Counted from the first letter of the stretch, positions 7,618 through 16,671 are shown. The stretch is 46,686 bases of DNA from Rhodospirillaceae bacterium MC! (GCA_002632265.1 NQOV01000004.1:1-46686); one strand, 5' to 3'. The notes: generated from the letters alone by a model not told the origin. Numbers and translations are program-made.

Positions 7618-7845
7618 ACTTCGATCCGCAGGATTGGAAGAAACTGGCTAAGATGTACCTTAAATCAGGGCGACGTGTACTCACATCTACATAAGCCCTA
7701 AGCTAAGGTGCAGATTAACCCACTTACCGCAATCTGTAGGATTGAGAGAAATGGGATAAGATGTGCTTGTAAGCGGTACGCCGTGTACTTAATGCCTAAA
7801 CTAGTACCGCTTACAAGTGCAGATTAGCCAATTTATCACGATCCC
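7618..7845. repeat. Two-copy array of the long hairpin element (H1-H2)
   Basis: Two units with period 108-109 bp. Each has a lower stem block (TAAGATGT.C paired to GTGCA.ATTA), a copy-specific middle arm and an apical loop beginning GACGTGTAC or GCCGTGTAC. In H1 the middle arm is ATCAGGGC, imperfectly paired. In H2 it is GTAAGCGGTAC, paired end to end. Units are joined by a small hairpin of the type GATCCgcaGGATT. The outermost arms (AAACTGGCTAA and TTAGCCAATTT) pair across the whole array. It ends at the stop codon of the FAD-oxidoreductase gene. Confidence 0.85.
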
Positions 7846-10104
7846 TTATTTAAGGCATATGCCGAATATGGCAGGCTTATTGCCCCATGTGTCATTTACT
7901 GTGATAGTTAATTCGCTAAAATTAATCGTACCTAAATTATGATGATTAACGGCTTGATGATTATCTTTAACACTTACAATAACTTCATTCTTTTCATTAG
8001 TGATAGTATAATCTTTTATGCAATATGAAAGGGCATGATATTTATGGTTTTTCCCTGTGGTTTCCATATTTTGACTGCTGTTGGTATCAAAGAACATTGT
8101 TAATATACCATTTTTTAGATTGATTTCCTTATCCCATTGGATTTTTAGTTGCGAATCATGTTTATTCTTACCAACCCAAGCATTACTTGAGATTACTGGT
8201 CTGTACTGTCCTTTTAGGATGTTTTCAGGTTGGAATATATTTTGCTCTTCTAGGAATTCAATGGCGATGTTAAACTCGTTAGGATGTCTCATAGCTTGCC
8301 AACGTTCGTATGATTGAGCTTTATCTTCCTTGTTAAAGAGTTCCATAACAGGATTGTAAACAGTTGTAACAGCGGTTAATAGTTCAGATGTGGAATTAAA
8401 TAAAATATCAGGATTTTCGCCTAAGGTAATATAGATATAGCAATTTTCATTCACGCTTGCGGTTGGCTTAATTATGATATCTTGCACGCCTGTTTCTAAG
8501 GCAACATCAAAGCTTTCTAGAGTAGTATGTGGCGTGAAATTATCTAGGCTTTCGGTTGTTCTGATTTGAATGTTAACATTATCCTTATTAAATGCTTTAA
8601 AGTTTAATTTAAAACTTGGAATCTTGCCTTTATTTACTGGGAATAAAAAAGCGTATGCTTTATCTAGACGTGTATAATCTTCGCTTTTTTGAGTAAATCC
8701 TTTAAATGGTAAAGTATCATTCGATGAAATTTTCGCTTGTGATACTAAATTATTTTCTAACGCTGGTAAAACATTAGGAATATAATGCCCTTTAGCAATA
8801 AGACGTTGTTGTAGTTCGTGTAAGTATTTATCTTCCAATATATCTTTAGGCTCAAGATTATATTCTACGCACATGGCGGTAGCCATTCCTGTAGCTTGAC
8901 CATTAACCGCTCCTGTAAGCATTAGGCGAGTAGTACCAAAAGCAATATGACTCACTGATATTAGACGTCCACCTAAGAATAAATTACTAATATTACGACT
9001 ATATAAACATCTGTAAGGAATGGCGTATACGCTTTTAGGATGCCAATGACTGGAAGACGGTAATTTACTATAAATCCCATCGGACGGATGTAAATCAATT
9101 GACCATCCACCATGGGCGATGTTATCCTTATGATGTTTTACTAATAAGACATCATCTTGAGTTAACATATAATCTCCGTAAAAGCGTCTGGCGTCTCTTT
9201 TACCTGGTAAAGCTCCTATCCAATCTAGAGTTTTATTTTTAGCTTCAGGGAATTTGCCAGAATTTTTAATGTGATCCCACGCACCATATACGACCTTTTT
9301 AAGCTCATATTTGATTTCTTCGGCGTCTCTAATGGTATCCAGTCGCCCACCGTATTCGAACCACCAGAAATGACAATCGCCCTCTTCTAATAATTTCATT
9401 TCCTTATATTTAGGCAATTTAGTTATATCTTTTAAGGCGAAATTCGGGGCAGTATATTTAACTTCTTGTCCCATATCTTTAATGGAAAACATTATGGAAT
9501 TACCTAAGCAATGGCCGTAAGCTTTATCACGTATAAGGCTTTCATTAAAATCTTCTTTGGTTTCTGGGGTGATTGTATGCTCGGCTCCTGATGTGTATCC
9601 CACAAGACCATCGCCTGACGAATCAGAAAAGAATTTGGATTTAAATGTGTAGAATGTTTCATTATTACTATTATAACCACTTACGGAAGTAATCTTATTC
9701 TTGCCGTCTGTTTCGCTTGAGTTTATGGATGTATTTAAAAATAATTGAATATTTTCTTCATCTAGAACCTTATCTAAAAGAAGAGCGTCGAATAAATAGG
9801 CGTTACCCTCGGCGTTTCTGTGAACATTTTCTGTGAGAATTTCATCGATCACACCGCCCTCACGACCCCAACGATTATTATTTCCCATTCCTGCGGTAGC
9901 CCCTAAGGCCCATACTCGGATCTCTGATGAGGCATTCCCACCGAGAACAGGTCGATCCTGTACTAAAGCCACTTTTAATCCCTCTCGTGCTGCCGTAATT
10001 GCCGTACAAATACCAGCCATACCGCCACCAACTACCGTATAATCACTTGTGATAGTAACTTCTTTTATTTTATTCTGATTATTATTGTTATTATTATTGT
10101 TCAT
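7846..10104 (-). CDS. FAD-dependent oxidoreductase (FAD_oxidored family)
   Basis: A 752-residue flavoprotein. After a low-complexity start (eight asparagines in a row from an AAT/AAC repeat), residues about 17-60 form the dinucleotide-binding fold (TVVGGGMAGICTAITAAREG ... QDRPVLGGNASSEIRV), typical of the FAD_oxidored family. SDSSGDGLVGYTSGAEH and the C-terminal half of the FAD domain (LFLGGRLISVSHIAFGTTR, then GAVNGQATGMATAMC) complete the cofactor site. Residues about 480-752 look like beta-rich accessory domains. No signal peptide is seen, so it is probably cytosolic. Relatives often sit in sugar or glycoside loci, and the neighbouring LacY-like permease supports a carbohydrate substrate, but the reaction is unknown. 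A terminator-like hairpin separates it from the permease gene. Confidence 0.85.
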   Translation of the reverse strand: MNNNNNNNNQNKIKEVTITSDYTVVGGGMAGICTAITAAREGLKVALVQDRPVLGGNASSEIRVWALGATAGMGNNNRWGREGGVIDEILTENVHRNAEGNAYLFDALLLDKVLDEENIQLFLNTSINSSETDGKNKITSVSGYNSNNETFYTFKSKFFSDSSGDGLVGYTSGAEHTITPETKEDFNESLIRDKAYGHCLGNSIMFSIKDMGQEVKYTAPNFALKDITKLPKYKEMKLLEEGDCHFWWFEYGGRLDTIRDAEEIKYELKKVVYGAWDHIKNSGKFPEAKNKTLDWIGALPGKRDARRFYGDYMLTQDDVLLVKHHKDNIAHGGWSIDLHPSDGIYSKLPSSSHWHPKSVYAIPYRCLYSRNISNLFLGGRLISVSHIAFGTTRLMLTGAVNGQATGMATAMCVEYNLEPKDILEDKYLHELQQRLIAKGHYIPNVLPALENNLVSQAKISSNDTLPFKGFTQKSEDYTRLDKAYAFLFPVNKGKIPSFKLNFKAFNKDNVNIQIRTTESLDNFTPHTTLESFDVALETGVQDIIIKPTASVNENCYIYITLGENPDILFNSTSELLTAVTTVYNPVMELFNKEDKAQSYERWQAMRHPNEFNIAIEFLEEQNIFQPENILKGQYRPVISSNAWVGKNKHDSQLKIQWDKEINLKNGILTMFFDTNSSQNMETTGKNHKYHALSYCIKDYTITNEKNEVIVSVKDNHQAVNHHNLGTINFSELTITVNDTWGNKPAIFGICLK

Positions 10105-10144
10105 AATTATGAATCCTTTAATTATTTTATTTATTTATTATTAT

Positions 10145-10183
10145 AAAGATATGAAAAATAGTCAATGTATTTTTCATATCTTT
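10145..10183. terminator. Perfect hairpin between permease and oxidoreductase genes
   Basis: A 14-bp perfect stem, AAAGATATGAAAAA (10145-10158) and its complement (10170-10183), flanked by A/T runs on both strands. It could attenuate read-through from the permease gene into the oxidoreductase gene. Confidence 0.75.
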
Positions 10184-10203
10184 TTATATGTTGAATGTTG
10201 AAA

Positions 10204-11559
10204 CTATTCTGTTTCTGTTTTTACGTGTGCCATAACTTTCTTTTTCTCGTATGAGTTAATAGCAAGCATGATTCCGCTTAAGATCACCGCACAAGCCAAG
10301 ATAAAAGCCCCAAGCTCGAGATAAGAATAAGCCCAACCTTGCGTTTTAAACATTGCACCTTCTACAACATTCGCAAAACTGCTCCCAAAATTAGAAATGA
10401 ACGCATATCCCACCAAGAAAACAGTACTCGCAATCTTTTTGTTAAATGACATATTAACATAAGTCATGATCACAAGAGCTGGGAAAGTATTAACAAAAAC
10501 CAGTAATTGATTACCGAAAATACTAACAACAAGACTAGGTATATAATGACCATCTGCCATATGTGTGTGCATAACCCCTGCAAACCCCAAGACGATAAAA
10601 CATAAAGTGTAACAACAAGCGATTAATATTAAAGATCTACTAGGATTTAGTTTTTTAATCACTCCTGAAGATCGTGTTATTAATACGATCACAATAAGAT
10701 GTACAGGAATACTAATTATACTAAAAAATCTTAAACCAAATGATTGCATATTATCGGGCCAAAAATATAAATTATAACGCCCTAATTGTGAAAATTGGGT
10801 TTGAGCGGCCACTAAAATGGTAATAGAAAAGAATGCTATTACTATAAAGCGTGGGTTCGTTATGGCATATTTTAAATCGGACATTTTTACCTTTTGTTTA
10901 GATGTGGTTTTTGTATCTAAAGTATTAAATGGTTTTACTTTTAAACTAAATAATACGACAATCATCCCAACAGCGGAAAGACTCGCCACATAAAAGCCCC
11001 ATATTGGGCTAACTGTATACATAAAGTTCATAAAAATGTCCATTATGAACCAACCTGTAATACTAGCACTTCCGATTTTATCTTCTGTACCGCCATGGGC
11101 TACGATATAACGTCCACAATAACCATATACGGCCGCACTACCTGCGATAACCACATAACCAAAGTAGATACCACCTAGCCAACCAGCCATATAAAATAAG
11201 GTGGGATTGTGTGTCATTAACAATGGTTGATATACGAACTGAAAGAATGGACCAGAGGCCACACCAAATATGGCTATACTTAAAACAACCCAAATACGTA
11301 ATTGAGTTTTATCTAGCAACCAACCAAATAATGGCTTATAGAAAACCGCTATAATGGTTTTCATTCCTAGAAGTTCCCCTATTTCCAGAGCGTCCAAATG
11401 CACTTGTTTATCCAGCCATATGGCAAACACTCGAGAGGCTAACACCGCAAATACACAAGTATGCGTAAACATAATTAGCCAAACTTTTATACTTGCGACT
11501 CTTGGAGAATCTATTATCCCTTTTGCTTGTAGGGATTCTATACTATCATAATCACTCAT
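10204..11559 (-). CDS. MFS permease, oligosaccharide:H+ symporter (LacY-like)
   Basis: A 451-residue, 12-helix inner-membrane transporter. Several stretches resemble LacY: KPLFGWLLDKTQLRIWVV (the loop 2-3 motif, compare PLFGLLSDKLGLRKYLLW), GPFFQFVYQPLL, and GGIYFGYVVIAGSAAVYGYC in helices 4-5. This suggests proton-coupled uptake of a sugar or glycoside, not an assigned one. I start at ATG 11559 (MSDYDSIESL) because AAGGAATAA precedes it; the frame runs 32 codons further upstream without family resemblance. With the FAD-oxidoreductase gene 99 bases downstream, it forms a likely uptake-and-oxidation pair. Confidence 0.8.
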   Translation of the reverse strand: MSDYDSIESLQAKGIIDSPRVASIKVWLIMFTHTCVFAVLASRVFAIWLDKQVHLDALEIGELLGMKTIIAVFYKPLFGWLLDKTQLRIWVVLSIAIFGVASGPFFQFVYQPLLMTHNPTLFYMAGWLGGIYFGYVVIAGSAAVYGYCGRYIVAHGGTEDKIGSASITGWFIMDIFMNFMYTVSPIWGFYVASLSAVGMIVVLFSLKVKPFNTLDTKTTSKQKVKMSDLKYAITNPRFIVIAFFSITILVAAQTQFSQLGRYNLYFWPDNMQSFGLRFFSIISIPVHLIVIVLITRSSGVIKKLNPSRSLILIACCYTLCFIVLGFAGVMHTHMADGHYIPSLVVSIFGNQLLVFVNTFPALVIMTYVNMSFNKKIASTVFLVGYAFISNFGSSFANVVEGAMFKTQGWAYSYLELGAFILACAVILSGIMLAINSYEKKKVMAHVKTETE

Positions 11560-11659
11560 GAATTTATTCCTTTTTTTAATTTTCTTTGTGACTCTATAAA
11601 TATAATATTTTAGTATTATTATAATAAAGAATCTTTGTTTATTTTTAATATGCAAATAA

Positions 11660-12014
11660 GTAATAACATAACTGGCCTATTTTTTTACTAGATAAAAAAA
11701 TTATAATACAAACCCGTCGTAAGTTACCATTAATTAACTTATCGCATTATACATATGAATATACATTTATTTGAATAGGCGTAATTGCATTTTATATGGA
11801 ATCTATACCCAACATATTCATATATATTATAGTATATATTAAGTTAACCACAAAGTCAAGCTTATAATTATTTTTACTGTAAAATCTTATACTTGCATTT
11901 AAATTAACAATTTTAAATTAAATATTATTTTTCATATCCTAATAAAAAGGCTCTTGATTAATTTAAAATAATAAAACTCTAAACCAATCAAGAACCATAT
12001 TAACCCACTTATGA
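11660..12014. other. AT-rich non-coding region upstream of the permease
   Basis: No gene is visible. An imperfect hairpin (GGCTCTTGATT at 11949-11959 with its complement at 11986-11996) lies just before the three-copy hairpin array. The permease promoter should lie at the left edge, but I could not settle on one. Confidence 0.5.
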
Positions 12015-12346
12015 CGATCCGCAGGATTGGGAGAAATTGGCTAAGATGTGCCTTAACTTAGAGCGACGTTTACTTAATGCCTACACTAGCTCTAAGGTAA
12101 GGTGCATATTAACCCACTTATGACGATCCGCAGGATTGGGAGAAATGGGATAAGATGTGCCTTAAATCAGGGCGTACATGTACATATGTTTACCTAAGCC
12201 CTGATTTAAGGTGCATATTAGCCCACTTATCACGATCCGCAGGATTGGGAGAAATTGGCTAAGATGTGCCTTAACTTAGAGCGACGTGTACTTAATGCCT
12301 ACACTAGCTCTAAGGTAAGGTGCATATTAGCCAATTTATCACAATC
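12015..12346. repeat. Three-copy array of the long hairpin element (H3-H5)
   Basis: Three units with an exact 109-bp period (GATCC marks at 12016, 12125 and 12234). Each unit contains GATCCGCAGGATTGGGAGAA, the lower-stem block TAAGATGTGCCTTAA, a variable middle arm, an apical loop and TTAAGGTGCATATTA. Middle arms are CTTAGAGC in H3 and H5 but ATCAGGGC in H4. H4 pairs perfectly, while H3 and H5 each have one mismatch. H4 also has a different loop (GTACATGTAC..TTTACCTAA). The first left arm (AAATTGGCTAA) pairs perfectly with the last right arm (TTAGCCAATTT) across the array. It ends at the lptE stop codon. Confidence 0.9.
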
Positions 12347-13252
12347 CTACTTATCGGTTACGTCTATTGGTAGGGGATATAATGTAATATCTTTTATGGT
12401 TTTTTCTTTGGCTTTTATGGCGTCCATGTCTTCGACTACTTTGGGTTTTATGACTTCTATTTGGTGTTCGTTATGATAAAGCCATGCTATAATATTGGTG
12501 TATATTTTACTACTTATGTAAATAAGAGCTTTTTCTTTTGCGTCTTTTTCGGCGAAAGTTAAGCCTGTTAGGGATCTGGAAAGTGTGTAGCTTGTTACGG
12601 CTTGGGATTTGGCGTTATAGACCACTTTACCAGTTTGGAAACTTTCTATTGAGTATGAGGCGTATAGCAAATACTTAAAGCGGTTGGGTACACCGTAGAT
12701 ATCTGAAGAGAATGAGCTTGTACTATCGCTTAAGCTAACTCTTAGCACATATTTATAATCGCCTATCGGTTTAACCGTATGTAATAGTTTATTTAATTCT
12801 CCACGTAAGAACCAACCTTGATAATCGGCAATGGATGCTATCCATACACGTTCGGAAGATAAGACGGTACTATTTTTTAACGGATTAAGTATTAAACGAT
12901 GATAAAAACTCTGATTATACTTTTTATTAAATTGATTATCGCCAACCGTATGAGTAACTTTACTTAGTTTTTCCTTTTGATATTTGGCAATGAAATTCTT
13001 ATAATAATTCACATAAGCAGGTTTTTGTTTTATATTATGGCGTGAGTGTTTGTTGTGAGATTTTACTTTAGATAATCTTCCAGAATTCTTATTTGCTCTA
13101 ACTAAATTTTGCGAATTCGAATCGTTTACAGACTGATAAAAGGATTTAATATTCGGTCTATCAGGATTATATAAGGATGAATAGCCACAACCACTTAAGA
13201 AAAATATAACAATTACCGAAGTAATATGAGATAATCTCGCACCGCCATTCAT
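12347..13252 (-). CDS. lptE: LptE-like LPS-assembly lipoprotein
   Basis: The 301-residue protein begins with a signal peptide and lipobox (IVIFFLSGCGYSSLY; lipidated Cys at about residue 22), the hallmark GCGY start of LptE. LptE plugs the outer-membrane LptD barrel during lipopolysaccharide export. The gene follows leuS with only one base between, the usual leuS-lptE order of alphaproteobacteria. The chain is longer than typical LptE (about 170-200 residues) because of a basic, Ser/Asn/Lys-rich insert (about residues 30-105) and a C-terminal extension. The core YGVPNRFKYLLYASYSIE and the SQAVTSYTLSRS region fit the family. holA, often next in this operon, is absent; a repeat array follows instead. 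Confidence 0.75.
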   Translation of the reverse strand: MNGGARLSHITSVIVIFFLSGCGYSSLYNPDRPNIKSFYQSVNDSNSQNLVRANKNSGRLSKVKSHNKHSRHNIKQKPAYVNYYKNFIAKYQKEKLSKVTHTVGDNQFNKKYNQSFYHRLILNPLKNSTVLSSERVWIASIADYQGWFLRGELNKLLHTVKPIGDYKYVLRVSLSDSTSSFSSDIYGVPNRFKYLLYASYSIESFQTGKVVYNAKSQAVTSYTLSRSLTGLTFAEKDAKEKALIYISSKIYTNIIAWLYHNEHQIEVIKPKVVEDMDAIKAKEKTIKDITLYPLPIDVTDK

Positions 13253-13253
13253 C

Positions 13254-15839
13254 TTAGTTAGCTACTATATTGACGATTCTTGCAGGTACTACAATAACCT
13301 TACGGATGGTTTTACCTGCGATATTATTTTTAATTTTCTCATCATCAAGGGCGATTTTTTCCAGATCTTCCTTAGATATATCCTTAGGAACTTCAAGAGT
13401 ATTACGCACTTTGCCATTTACTTGAATGGCTATGGTAACAGTATCATCAACTAGGAAATTTTTATCATATTCTATCCACGGCGTTTGAGATAGTTGAGTT
13501 TTCTTTTTAAAGAGAACTTCCCATATTTCTTCGGTAATGTGCGGAGTGATAGGATTTAGCAATCTTGTTACCGCTTCCATACCGAATTTGTAAACATATT
13601 GCGAATGATCATCATCAAGGCTCATGCTTGAAAGAGAGTTGGTTAATTCACGAATCCTTGCGATAATTTTATTATACTGGAATTGTGGCAATTCTTCTTC
13701 TACGGCGAAAATTGTTTTGTGAATTAAAGAATATATCTTTTTTGTTTCGCCTGTAAAGCTTGCCGAATCTTGATCTGCTATATTTTGGATGATATCTGAT
13801 TTTTCTTCAACCATACGCCATACACGATTTAAGAATCGCCAACAACCGTCGGCCCCTGATTCGGTCCATTCTAAATCACGATCAGGAGGGCTATCAGAAA
13901 CCACAAACATGCGTGCAGTATCAGCCCCATAAGAACGGATAATAAAATCAGGATCAACCACATTTTTCTTAGATTTTGACATCTTTTCCACACGTCCGAT
14001 AGTTACCTTTTTACGGGTTTTAGCGTGCTGATACGTGCCGTCATTTAACTTAATAACGTCATCAGGGAATACCCAATTGCCATCTTCATCCTTATAGGTT
14101 TCATGGCAGATCATACCTTGAGTTAACAGAGCCTTAAATGGTTCGAATGATTCCATGGAAGAATCAAGATAGCCACAATCACGCAAGGCAAGATTAAAGA
14201 ATCGAGCATATAATAAGTGCATTACCGCATGTTCTACACCACCGATGTAATGATCAACATTCATCCAATATTTAGCCTTATCTTGTGCGAATGCTTGCTC
14301 TTCGTTGCGTGGATCTAAATAGCGTAAGAAATACCAACTTGATTCGAAAAATGTATCAAAAGTATCGGTTTCACGGATAGCAGGTTTGCCACAGGTTGGG
14401 CAAGTTGTATGCTTCCAAGTGGGATGATTTTCCAGCGGATTCCCTGCACTTTTGAATTCCACATCATCGGGTAAAGTAATGGGCAGATCGCTTGAATTAA
14501 CAGGTACAGCCCCATGCTCATCACAATACACTATCGGCACAGGACAACCCCAATAACGCTGACGTGATACTCCCCAATCGTGTAAGCGATAGTTGGTTTC
14601 ACGTCTGCCGATTTTATGTTCTTCCATGTAAGTCATCATTTTCTCTTTTGCTTCGACTACCGTTAAGCCGTTTAAGAATTGAGAATTAAAATGAACAGAT
14701 TCGTAAGTTGTGTAAGCTTCATCATTGATCTTGAAATCGTCGCCTTTATAATCTAGCGGTTTAACCACTTCGATAATTGGCAATTTATATTTAGTTGCGA
14801 ATTCAAAATCTCGTTGATCGTGGGCAGGCACGCCGTAAACTGCTCCTGTACCGTATCCCATAAGGACAAAATTAGCCACATAAATGGGCAGGAGATCGCC
14901 TGTGATATGATGTTTTACTCTTAAACCTGTATCAACGCCCTTTTTCTCGGCTTTGGCTACGGCTTCTTCTGATGTGTCTGTCTGGTTGCATTCTTCGATG
15001 AATTTTGCTAGATCCTTGTTATCTTTTGCCAGATCTAAAGCGATTGCATGATTGGGCGAAATACCAATAAAAGACGCCCCGAAAAACGTATCAGGACGAG
15101 TCGTGAAGATTTCCACAACTTGATCGGAATTATCCACAGGAAAAACAATTGTCATTCCTTGAGATTTACCTATCCAGTTATTCTGCATGGTGCGAACTTT
15201 TTCCGGCCAGTCGGTAATTTCCTTTAAGCCTGCGATAAGCTCTTCGGAATAATCGGTGATTTTTAAGAACCATTGATTTAATTTCTTTAATTCGACCACT
15301 GCCCCACTACGCCAGCCTTTACCGTCTACCACTTGTTCGTTAGCTAGTACGGTATTTTCCACAGGATCCCAATTCACAAGGGATTCTTTTCTATAGGCTA
15401 AGCCTTTTTTTAGGAAATCAATGAACATTTGCTGTTCGTGCTTGAAGTATTTGGGATGACAAGTGGCAATTTCACGATCCCAATCGTAACTCATACCTAA
15501 ACTTTTAATTTGTTGACGCATGAAATCGATATTTTCATAGGTCCATTTACCAGGGTGGGTATCGTGTTGCATTGCGGCATTTTCCGCAGGCAAGCCGAAC
15601 GAATCCCAACCCATGGGGTGCATAACATTAAAGCCCTTTTGTTTTTTATAGCGAGATAAAACATCGCCTAAAGTATAATTACGCACATGTCCCATATGCA
15701 ACTTACCTGACGGATAAGGCAACATTTCCAATACATAGGATTTGGGTTTTGCTTGGTCAACTTCCACTTTAAAAGTGTGTTCAGATTCCCATTTTGATTG
15801 CCACTTTTTTTCTACTTCATTAAAATTATGACGAGACAT
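13254..15839 (-). CDS. leuS: Leucyl-tRNA synthetase
   Basis: An 861-residue class I aminoacyl-tRNA synthetase that charges tRNA-Leu. HMGH at residues 48-51 and KMSKSKKNVVDPD near residue 620 form the ATP-binding signatures. The CP1 editing domain is present (TTRPDTFFGASFIGISPNH and GTGAVYGVPAHDQRDFEFA), as are the zinc-domain cysteines (CPTCGKP), ETDTFDTFFESSWYFLRY and the C-terminal tRNA-binding domain (VQVNGKVRN type). Length is normal. It heads the leuS-lptE unit. Between it and the DUF3576 gene lies hairpin H6. Confidence 0.97.
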   Translation of the reverse strand: MSRHNFNEVEKKWQSKWESEHTFKVEVDQAKPKSYVLEMLPYPSGKLHMGHVRNYTLGDVLSRYKKQKGFNVMHPMGWDSFGLPAENAAMQHDTHPGKWTYENIDFMRQQIKSLGMSYDWDREIATCHPKYFKHEQQMFIDFLKKGLAYRKESLVNWDPVENTVLANEQVVDGKGWRSGAVVELKKLNQWFLKITDYSEELIAGLKEITDWPEKVRTMQNNWIGKSQGMTIVFPVDNSDQVVEIFTTRPDTFFGASFIGISPNHAIALDLAKDNKDLAKFIEECNQTDTSEEAVAKAEKKGVDTGLRVKHHITGDLLPIYVANFVLMGYGTGAVYGVPAHDQRDFEFATKYKLPIIEVVKPLDYKGDDFKINDEAYTTYESVHFNSQFLNGLTVVEAKEKMMTYMEEHKIGRRETNYRLHDWGVSRQRYWGCPVPIVYCDEHGAVPVNSSDLPITLPDDVEFKSAGNPLENHPTWKHTTCPTCGKPAIRETDTFDTFFESSWYFLRYLDPRNEEQAFAQDKAKYWMNVDHYIGGVEHAVMHLLYARFFNLALRDCGYLDSSMESFEPFKALLTQGMICHETYKDEDGNWVFPDDVIKLNDGTYQHAKTRKKVTIGRVEKMSKSKKNVVDPDFIIRSYGADTARMFVVSDSPPDRDLEWTESGADGCWRFLNRVWRMVEEKSDIIQNIADQDSASFTGETKKIYSLIHKTIFAVEEELPQFQYNKIIARIRELTNSLSSMSLDDDHSQYVYKFGMEAVTRLLNPITPHITEEIWEVLFKKKTQLSQTPWIEYDKNFLVDDTVTIAIQVNGKVRNTLEVPKDISKEDLEKIALDDEKIKNNIAGKTIRKVIVVPARIVNIVAN

Positions 15840-15905
15840 TTATATTATTCCTTAATTATGATTGTATTTGTGATTCTAATTGTGTTTATATTTATACTTA
15901 TATTT

Positions 15906-16012
15906 TTAGGGTGGGAAAAATTAGTTAAGATGTGCCTTAAAGCATAGCGACATGTACTCTTGTTTACCTTAACTATGCTTTAAGGTGCATATTAGCTAAT
16001 TTTCAGCCCTAA
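15906..16012. repeat. Long stop-adjacent hairpin (H6)
   Basis: A 107-base element beginning TTAGGG and ending CCCTAA. Outer arms AAAAATTAG / CTAATTTT are shared with the short hairpin at 1605-1640. Inside lie the conserved block TTAAGATGTGCC paired to GGTGCATATTAG, a perfectly paired copy-specific arm (TTAAAGCATAG / CTATGCTTTAA) and a loop beginning CGACATGTAC and ending TTTACCTTAA. The right arm runs through the stop codon of the DUF3576 gene. Confidence 0.88.
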
Positions 16013-16599
16013 TGGGTATCCACGTAATATTTTTTCAGCTGTCTTGCACGTAGAAGAATCACATCGTTAAGCTGGGCACTTGCCAATTTATCGGGTTTAA
16101 TAACGCCTTTATTTTTCTTAAAGACAACCACACGCAAGGATTCTGCCTTTAAAGGCGAACCTAAAATATAAACATTAATTTGTACAGTACCGTAACCGCT
16201 CATATCGTACCATTTAGTAGTAATCACACCTGATTCAGGTAAGATCTTATCAAGGGGCATGATCTGTAAACTATCTAAAACCGCACGCCATAGCCACACA
16301 TTCACACGTAAGACATTATCAGACGGCGAAGAAGATAAGAATCCTGTACTTTTCTTATGTTCAGCAAGAAACTTTTTACGTTCTTTGGGAGTCATATCGT
16401 TGAGTTTACTAAAAAGATCCTTCTCGCTTTTTGTAAATAATTCTTTCTTTTTGCCGATAGCAGTATCAGGATTATAGATCCCTTCCACTTCTTCGCCACT
16501 GGCGTGGGATGCGGTTGTTGTTGGTACATTACTCTCGGCACAAGCTACAAGAGTTAAAAATGATAAAGAAAACACTAATGGTTTTATATATTTATTCAC
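16009..16599 (-). CDS. DUF3576 family lipoprotein
   Basis: A 196-residue predicted lipoprotein with signal peptide and lipobox (SLSFLTLVACAES). The C-terminal two thirds match DUF3576, a family found next to leuS in alphaproteobacteria: RVNVWLWRAVLDSLQIMPL, VITTKWYD, VQINVYILGSPLKAESLRVVVFK and NDVILLRARQLKKYY. Its function is unknown; the conserved neighbourhood with leuS and lptE hints at cell-envelope assembly. I start at GTG 16599 (followed by NKYIKPLV). A clear promoter (-10 at 16648-16643) overlaps the upstream ATGs at 16674 and 16644, so neither could be on the transcript, and AGG lies upstream of the GTG. Confidence 0.85.
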   Translation of the reverse strand: MNKYIKPLVFSLSFLTLVACAESNVPTTTASHASGEEVEGIYNPDTAIGKKKELFTKSEKDLFSKLNDMTPKERKKFLAEHKKSTGFLSSSPSDNVLRVNVWLWRAVLDSLQIMPLDKILPESGVITTKWYDMSGYGTVQINVYILGSPLKAESLRVVVFKKNKGVIKPDKLASAQLNDVILLRARQLKKYYVDTH

Positions 16600-16642
16600 A
16601 AAAACACCTAACTTTCGTATAAATTCATTTAAATAATAAAAC

Positions 16643-16671
16643 ATTATAATATAGATCTCATTTTTTTTCAA
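16643..16671 (-). promoter_or_regulatory. Sigma70 promoter for the DUF3576 gene
   Basis: On the minus strand, TTGAAA (16671-16666), a 17-base spacer and a perfect TATAAT (16648-16643). Predicted transcription start is near 16636, which decides the downstream GTG start at 16599. Confidence 0.8.

Noticed and set aside
7618-12346. Insertion sequence bounded by the 109-bp repeat arrays
   Set aside because: The arrays flank the oxidoreductase and permease genes in direct orientation, but no transposase or target duplication is present, and further copies lie at unrelated genes.
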